From NCBI GenBank assembly GCA_032622095.1, contig CP136067.1, positions 57,267,899 to 57,331,898 on the forward strand: 64,000 nucleotides of DNA, read 5' to 3'. Both the position numbers and the translations under genes were made by a program. The notes under the pieces were generated by a model, which was given only the letters and a program-made list of their open reading frames with translations, did no database searches and was not told where the DNA came from. This DNA comes from Siphonodentalium dalli. Lineage: Eukaryota; Mollusca; Scaphopoda; Gadilida; Siphonodentaliidae. Shown piece after piece: positions 48,401-56,745 of the stretch. Within the stretch, counting starts at the first letter, position 1. The number at the start of each line of letters is the position of its first letter.

Positions 48401-51400
48401 AATTCTGATTCCAATTATTACGCCCAATGCAACGGGTGTATACTTCTAGGTTGATCTGGCCATACCAATGGAGCTATGGGGATATCTCGCAGAACAACAC
48501 GGGTTTCACTCGATGCGAGTTATTTTCATTGTTCGTTGAAACTTCACTCGCAAAACACGAAAAGTAATTGTTATAACAATAAAAAACTGACAACTAATTT
48601 AAAAGTTCGTTCTGATGAGATTTTGATATCATGGGTAACCTGATGAAATGCACATTTTAGAGATTCGGATAACATAGACAGCACATTTTGGAGATCCTAT
48701 ATATCCAACATCCCTGTGTATATCCTATAACACCCATACCCACCCGACAGTGATCGATACGGCGTTAATATTATCTACATGCATTATACCGAGAATATCT
48801 CGTATTGGTGTCATCTATATTTTAAGAGTTTACATCCTCAAAAAATTAAGCATGGTCTATAATTAGATCAGAATCCAGTCGCTATCCGTAGAAGTTGATT
48901 GATTTATTGTGCATTTAGTAGCTTGGCCATATCACAACGTCGTCAATTTTACAGGTGGATGAAATACATAGAATATTCATTGAAAAATCACTCCACTGTT
49001 CGGAGAAACCACCGTTCAGCAAAGTTCTGACAAACTTGCCCATTTATACGAAATTGGTTACCCTCCCCTTTTGTGTATGACAATCCGAGCCTCGTATATT
49101 TATACAAGAAAATGCATTTTCTTACAAGGTCAAGGTATAAATATTGCTAGGCCAATTTATTCTTTTAAGTAAGCTACCCCCTTGTGAGACTCGCATATAT
49201 AAGAGAATGCATTAGCACAAGATTTTTGCAAAATTTCAAGAAAGTTGTTGAAACTGTTGGTTGATCAATATACTATTAATTTCAGGGAGATCTTACAACA
49301 TTTCTGTTCACTTATAACAAACCAAAGCCGGACGCTTTGGTCGTATATAGACTACATCTGATTGTGTGACGTCACCAATTATTATCCAATACGACACTGC
49401 TGTTTTGAATTTTGCGAGCGTTTGTGTGGCACAGTAGATCGGTGGGCTTAAAGCATTAATGTCGTAATCTGAAATAAACGTGTGCGTCTTTCAATGCCGG
49501 CATTCCAAATTGAGGAAATTATGCACAGTGAAGTTCATTCGTAGCCGCGGTTTACATTTTATTGAGAACATAATATGGACTGTCAAATATTTGCAATGGA
49601 GTGGCCTAAAATATAAATGTCGCGTGCAATGGGAAAATCTCAATCACTCTGGCTGGGCTGGGGACAATACTGGAATCGAAGTCGATATTCGTGATGCAAG
49701 CAAACGTTATTATATCGCGTTTAAATTATTATAATATTACCTAGTACATACGTGAATATGATAATCCTTAGAAATCCTTCTATTTTCATGAATCGACAAG
49801 AAACACATATTTATTAACAAAGCAGAAGATACATTTAGGTTGTCGCAAATTCTGTCGATGGTGAAAGCTACATGATGACGTTGCTCGTCGAGTTTTGTGG
49901 AAATCGACATGATGACATTTTTATGGATGAAATAGACATGAAAAAATCGACAAGCTTCTTAGTATAGTACACATCTCACTCGGATTACGCACAGATGCAG
50001 CGTCAATAGTATAATGGTTAATTTCGGTAAAATACCCCTAGACAACAACAAACTATCTTGAATTTTGAATACTTTCAGTTTGATGTTGGTAGTTTATATT
50101 TTTTAGGTTTTAAGTCTGAGTCGGTGAGTTCGTCGTCTGTTTGCATTGTGAATCTCTGATTTCTCACATGCCTTGATGTATGATATGATTGACCTAATTT
50201 ATACACGAAATTGCTATAGAATGGCCACTTTGTCGATGAACCCTTGTGCATGTATGGAGTGCTATATATCATAATCACACCACCATATAAGGCCTAAGTT
50301 AATATTATTTGAGGGGAATACGCATCTGTGAATTTATTTTTAGGATTAAAAAGACACAGATATATCATAGCTTATGCATGTGTTTTAGCTGTGGTTAGTT
50401 AATTGCGCTAGTGTATGGTCATTTTTTAGCTTAGAAAAGGTTGACACTTATATCAAGAGGCACTCAATGTCATTGCATGCATCAGTATTGAGCAGTGAAT
50501 GGTTTATGAATGGTGATGGTGTTAGTTCTTTTTGTTTCGGTTGCCCTCTCGACGAACCATGCAGCCCTTCTACTGTGATTCGGTGAATGGTTTATGAATG
50601 GTGATAGTGTTAGTTCTTTTTGTTTCGGTTGCCCTCTCGACGAATCATGCAGCCCTTCTACTGTGATTCGGTGATTGGTTTACTGTTCTATTATATACAC
50701 GAGAGGCAAGAATTATTAATAAATAACTGCTTCCAGTTCACTATCACGTACTGTATGAATTTATATCAGAGTGAAACAAAAAAAGCAAGCAAGTCGACGA
50801 AGATAACAAGATACTCAATATATTGCCAAAACAGATACAGCATGTGGCAGCTTCTAAACAAATTTGGCAAAATTTATTTTCAAATTTGAAACAAAATGCA
50901 AAAGAAACTCTGATATTTTATTACAGCATCGAACGTGGACTGTCTGATGTGTGCCAGATGTGCTTGGGGATATGAATCGGAAACGATGGACTGCCTAGAT
51001 GCGCCGTATTCAGACCATTTCATAGAGCAATGTGAACGAGACCCTGTTGGAATGCATCACACCTGTCAGGTACTGTATCCCATCGAAACTATAACAAGAG
51101 GAAGGGTCCGAGTGTGGCAGAGAGGAAGATATGTGGTACAAACAGATGGATATTACAGTTAGGAAGTGGATTCGGCCTTAACCCTTTACCCAACAGAACG
51201 GCCCTGTGCCAATGCATTCTCTTATATATGCGAGTCGACCATAGGTCGCCTTGCATATATAAGAGAATGCATTGTCTTAACACATATTAAAAATGATAAA
51301 ATTGTCAAAGAATGTAGAAAAATATTATAAAAATTGTTAAAGAATGTAAGAAAAAATGGTAAAAAGTGTTAAAAAAAGATTTGTTTTAGGCCAATGCATT

Positions 51401-54109
51401 CTCTTATATATGCGAGGCGACCTATGGTCGACTCGCATATATAAGAGAATGCATTTGCACAGGGCATAACTGTAACCATCACAATGTGGTCAATGAACCG
51501 GTTCCAATGATATCCATATTTGTATGGTGTTATTGAGACAGACCGAAGATATTTTAGGATGTTGAAGCTTTATTTGGGCGTTTTTGGCCGTTTTGTTGGG
51601 TAAAGGGTTAAGCGCATATGGTTTATAATTGCCTTCCCACGAGAGACCAAACCTCCTATATATGGGCGACATTGGGAACACATAACTATTTTTCACTTAC
51701 TAGAATAATCAAGGGGGTAGACGCGCCACGGCAGCGGTTGTCTGAGTCAATTTTCAACCGCGGTGTTTTCGGTCTAAACACCCATAAAATATTCACCTCG
51801 AATTCTACTGGGTCATCGTTCAGTCTACATTTCACTCACTCACAATACACACTCATGTGTGACATGAGGTCATTCAAATGTAACAATTGTGAACAAAGGA
51901 ATGGCGTTGGTGGTACTTGTATGCATTTCACAAATCAATATTTTGTTATATTTCGGTATAGAGGGCATGCATATCCAACGAATGGCAATGTTTGTAATGA
52001 ACATATTAGGGCTGCGGTGAACCGAACATTGTATTACTGCTTGTATAAATTCGATTAGTTTGTGATGGTGTTTTCAGGTATTAACTATTTTTGTTAAGGT
52101 GTGTAAGCTTGTCGACCTAATCGGTGTTAGATATAATTAACGTATACTCAGTGATTCAGTGTTTTCGAATATAGATAAATAAAATTAAGATACGGATGGC
52201 GTTAGCAATGGGTATTGCTGTTAAAATAGTCTCATTTGTTAAAGCCACCATAACAGAAAGAATATTACATTATAGACAGACTTTGTTCTTAAATACCAAT
52301 CATAAATATCGCGTAAATTGCACATGATATTGCCAAGATCTTATGCTGTGTTGTGTAAACAAAAGCCAAATTGTGTTACATAAAGTTAATTACAGGTAAT
52401 TGTATATAAACAAAACGCTGGGAACCATGCTACCGAAGTCCGACGAAGATCACATTCATGGCGGCATGCCCATCAGTCTCATTAAAATCACACACATTTT
52501 AATCGACCCATATACTAACCGTTGTCAGTTCAAAATCCAACTAATGTACGTTGCTTCATGATTGGTCAATGACCAGACAGAAAAGTTGAGAAAAAGTGTA
52601 CTTAATAGAATTGTTTTTGCAAAGAGATTAAATTGTATTATTACAGTTCGTATTGTCTCCTAACATATATAATTACGTCACGTGTGTACACGAAATAACG
52701 AATTTACTACGATAGTATAGTATGTAGTACGTAGTAAATTGCGCGAGCATGTTCAAAATAATGAGATGACACAATAGTATGTCATCTCAATAGCATAAGA
52801 ACAAGAACAAATATATATACCTTGTTTATAATTTCTTTCATGCTTATTACACTTTTTTTGTTATGTCGCTACGTCGCAATTACCGTTTGAGTTTATGCTA
52901 AATCCTTTGAATTATATATGCTAAATTGGAGGTCTAAGCCTTGTGTTGTGTTGTTGTGTGAACACGTGTTTGTTGATTACGCGGAAGATTTGCGACAATA
53001 TAGACGACGATTTTCGGAAATCTATGGATAACTTCGTGCTACCTGATGACAAACAAACCATCGTGCTTTTCGCGAAAACATAACACAATCGAACTGCATT
53101 TTCTCTACCTAAAAATATGATTTGTGGATAATATCGCATTCATACTATTATTATACTATATTATATATTAGTATATTATTGAGGAAATTTTCATAATTTG
53201 GTACCTATTATTTCTAAATTAAAACCTACAACCAACGCCAGTCGGAGCTTTGATGTGAACGCTCCAAATACCTGTAAATACGGAAAGATAGTTTTGAATA
53301 CGAGACGATTGTGGATATATAGATACGATTCCTTGATGCAACGAGTTCAGATCAGTGCTTTGGGCAATGTGAATGAGACCCCGTTGGAATGAATCACATC
53401 TGCCAGCTATATATACTGTATACCTCGACCTCGTTGTTAGAATAATACAATTAAGTCATTTTTTTCCCCATTTTTTCATTAATAAAAAGAAAGGTTGCAA
53501 ACAACATGGTTCGGGTCGTCGGATTGGGTTCTGGTAGGGCGAAGATGGCTGCTTCTTTTTGCGTGGAATTTAAATGGTATGCAATGCTTGTAAGAAATAG
53601 ATGTACTTGTAGGCCAGAGGACCACACTAATGCGTTAACGCTTACACACACTGTGTTGTAATACCTTTTGCGTGAATGCAGAAGTAAGAAAGTCTACATG
53701 ACCATAATTTCCTTTTGAGTTACAGCGTATATAATGACTCTTATGAGCGTACATTTGCGAAAATCAACGAGACGTATTGACAGAAAGATAAACCCCATAA
53801 CACACCAAAGACCCCTATTATATATATACAAGCAAGATAACTCCCTCCCACGATTCTGAGCTTAAAGCATGTTAGAAAAGAGTAACGGGACGGGACTCGG
53901 TCCAAAAAGCATCAATCCAACCGATATCCCAAGCTGTTGTGGACCGAGAAGGCTGGGTCTACACCCACCTCTGTGGTTCGGGTCTATGAATAACACTGTC
54001 CGGGGTACCTTCTCAAGAAGAGCTAGGTTTAAATATTATTCATCTAATATCTTGATACGACACACAAGCAATCCGTGACGAGGGCACACTCGTTATTTCA
54101 CTGACGTGG

Positions 54110-54150
<41 letters not shown>

Positions 54151-55692
54151 TAGAAGGTGACCCGACTTCGTCCGGGCTTTGACCTTGAATTGTCTATTTT
54201 GAAGGCCAAGGTCAAGTGGGGTCACGATTTGACCCGTCCAAAACACAGTGCCCGAACAAAAGTACCCGACAAAAGTACCCGTCGAAATCCATCCGGTTTT
54301 ACCCGATTTGACCTTGAATTGACCATTTTGAAGGTCAAGGTCAGGTGGGGTCAAACACCAACACCCCAAAAATGGTGGAAATCGGCCCAGCGGATACCGG
54401 GAAATCGGCCCAGCGGATACCGAGATACCCTATGCATCAAATTTCGTCCGTAAAAATCCGCCAGTTTAACCCGATTTGATTTCCACTCAAGTATATAAAC
54501 GCGCCTCATATACACACGCTCATTAATTAGCAAGTTTCTACGTAAAGATAAATTACCATCGGTGCCCGAGATATCGCCAAGACGTCTGAAACAGTCAAAT
54601 GCGTCGGCCGGTTAAGCGTTAACGTGATCTAACGTTATGACCTCTAACGACGTCATAGAAGTTACGCATTGTTTTTATCCTGATGGAAGATAGTACCACT
54701 TCTTCTTGATAATTGAGGCAGATAACTAAAACGGATACATACGCATTATATATCGTTGGAAAGAGGAAACACGAAAGATTCTCACAGTGTCATTATTATG
54801 ACTGGCATTTTATTATTCGCGCTGTTTCGAATCGATTTGTAAGCACCGAACTCAAATGCAAGTCCCGTAACACAGCGTAAAAACAGATTTGACCTCGGCA
54901 CGTGAAAAGTTGACCTCGGGTCTGAAAATCAATAGGCCTATGTTACTCCTGGCCCGAAAATACCCCCACATACCAAGTTTCATCGAAATCGGGTCGGCCG
55001 TTTTCGAGTTCATCGATTACACACAAACAAACAAACAAACAAACAGATCTTCCAGACACACAGACACACAGATCTTCCAAAATATATAATAGATAGAAGG
55101 TGACCCGACTTCGTCCGGGCTTTGACCTTGAATTGTCCATTTTGAAGGTCAAGTGGGGTCACGATTTGACCAGTCCAAAACACTGCCGGACAAAAGTACC
55201 CGACAAACGTGCCCGTCGAAATACATCCGGTTTTACCCGATTTGACCTTGAATTGATTATTTTGAAGGTCAAGGTCAGGTCGGGGTCACGATTTGACCCG
55301 TCCAAAACACCCAGTGGACAAAGGTAACCCTATGTATAAAATTTCGTCGAAATCCCATCAAAATTGGCGATTTGACCTTGAATTGGCCCGATTTCAAGGT
55401 CAAGGTCACGTCGCACGGGCAAATGAATATGCTTATGAGACCCCCCGGCCGAAAATACACCCACATACCAAGTTTCAACGAAATCCCGTGATATTCGGGC
55501 GTTTGACCTTGAAATGACCTGATTTCAAGGTCGAGGTCACGTCGCACGGGCAAATTAATAGGCCTATGTCACTCCCCGGCCGAAAATACCCACACATACC
55601 AAGTTTCGTCGAAATCGGCTCGGCCGTTTTCGAGTCCATCGATTACACTTACAGACACACAGACAGACACACACACAGACAGATCTTCCAAC

Positions 55693-55747
<55 letters not shown>

Positions 55748-56687
55748 TAGAAGGTGACCCGACTTCGTCCGGGCTTTGACCTTGAATTGTCTATTTTGGA
55801 AGATCTGTTTGTTTGTTTGTTTGTTTGTTTGTGTGTAATCGATGAACTCGAAAACGACCGACCCGATTTCGATGAAACTTGGTATGTGGGGTAATTTTCG
55901 GGCCAGGAGTAACATAGGCCTATTGATTTTCAGATCTGAGGTCAACTTTTCACGTGCCGAAGTCAAATCTGTTTTTACGCTGTGTTACGGGACTTTCATT
56001 TGAGTTCGGTGCTTACAAATCGATTCGAAACAGCGCGAATAATAAAATGCCAGTCATAATAATGACACTGTGAGAATCTTTCGGGGTTCCTCTTTCCAAC
56101 GATATATAATGCGTATGTATCCGTTTTAGTTATCTGCCTCAATTATCAAGAAGAAGTGGTACTATCTTCCATCAGGATAAAAACAATGCGTAACTTCTAT
56201 GACGTCGTTAGAGGTCATAACGTTAGATCACGTTAACGCTTAACCGGCCGATGCATTTGACTGTTTCAGACGTCTTGGCGATATCTCGGGCACCGATGGT
56301 AATTTATCTTTACGTGAGCGTGTGTATATGAGGCGCGTTTATATACTTGAGTGGAAATCAAATCGGGTTAAACTGGCGGATTTTTACGGACGAAATTTGA
56401 CGCATAGGGTATCTCGGTATCCGCTGGGCCGATTTCCCGGTATCCGCTGGGCCGATTTCCACCATTTTTGGGGTGTTGGTGTTTGACCCCACCTGACATT
56501 GACCTTCAAAATGGTCAATTCAAGGTCAAATCGGGTAAAACCGGATGAATTTCGACGGGTACTTTTGTCGGGTACTTTTGTTCGGGCACTGTGTTTTGGA
56601 CGGGTCAAATCGTGACCCCACTTGACCTTGGCCTTCAAAATAGACAATTCAAGGTCAAAGCCCGGACGAAGTCGGGTCACCTTCTAG

Positions 56688-56745
<58 letters not shown>

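Noticed and set aside
49480-49734. 84-residue plus-strand ORF in Ly6 intron 1
   Set aside because: No splice sites, domain or composition support. It might be chance and is left out of the gene list.
54040-54453. 98-109-residue ORFs on both strands
   Set aside because: They are retroelement-repeat translations, mirrored at 56384-56815 by the inverted repeat.
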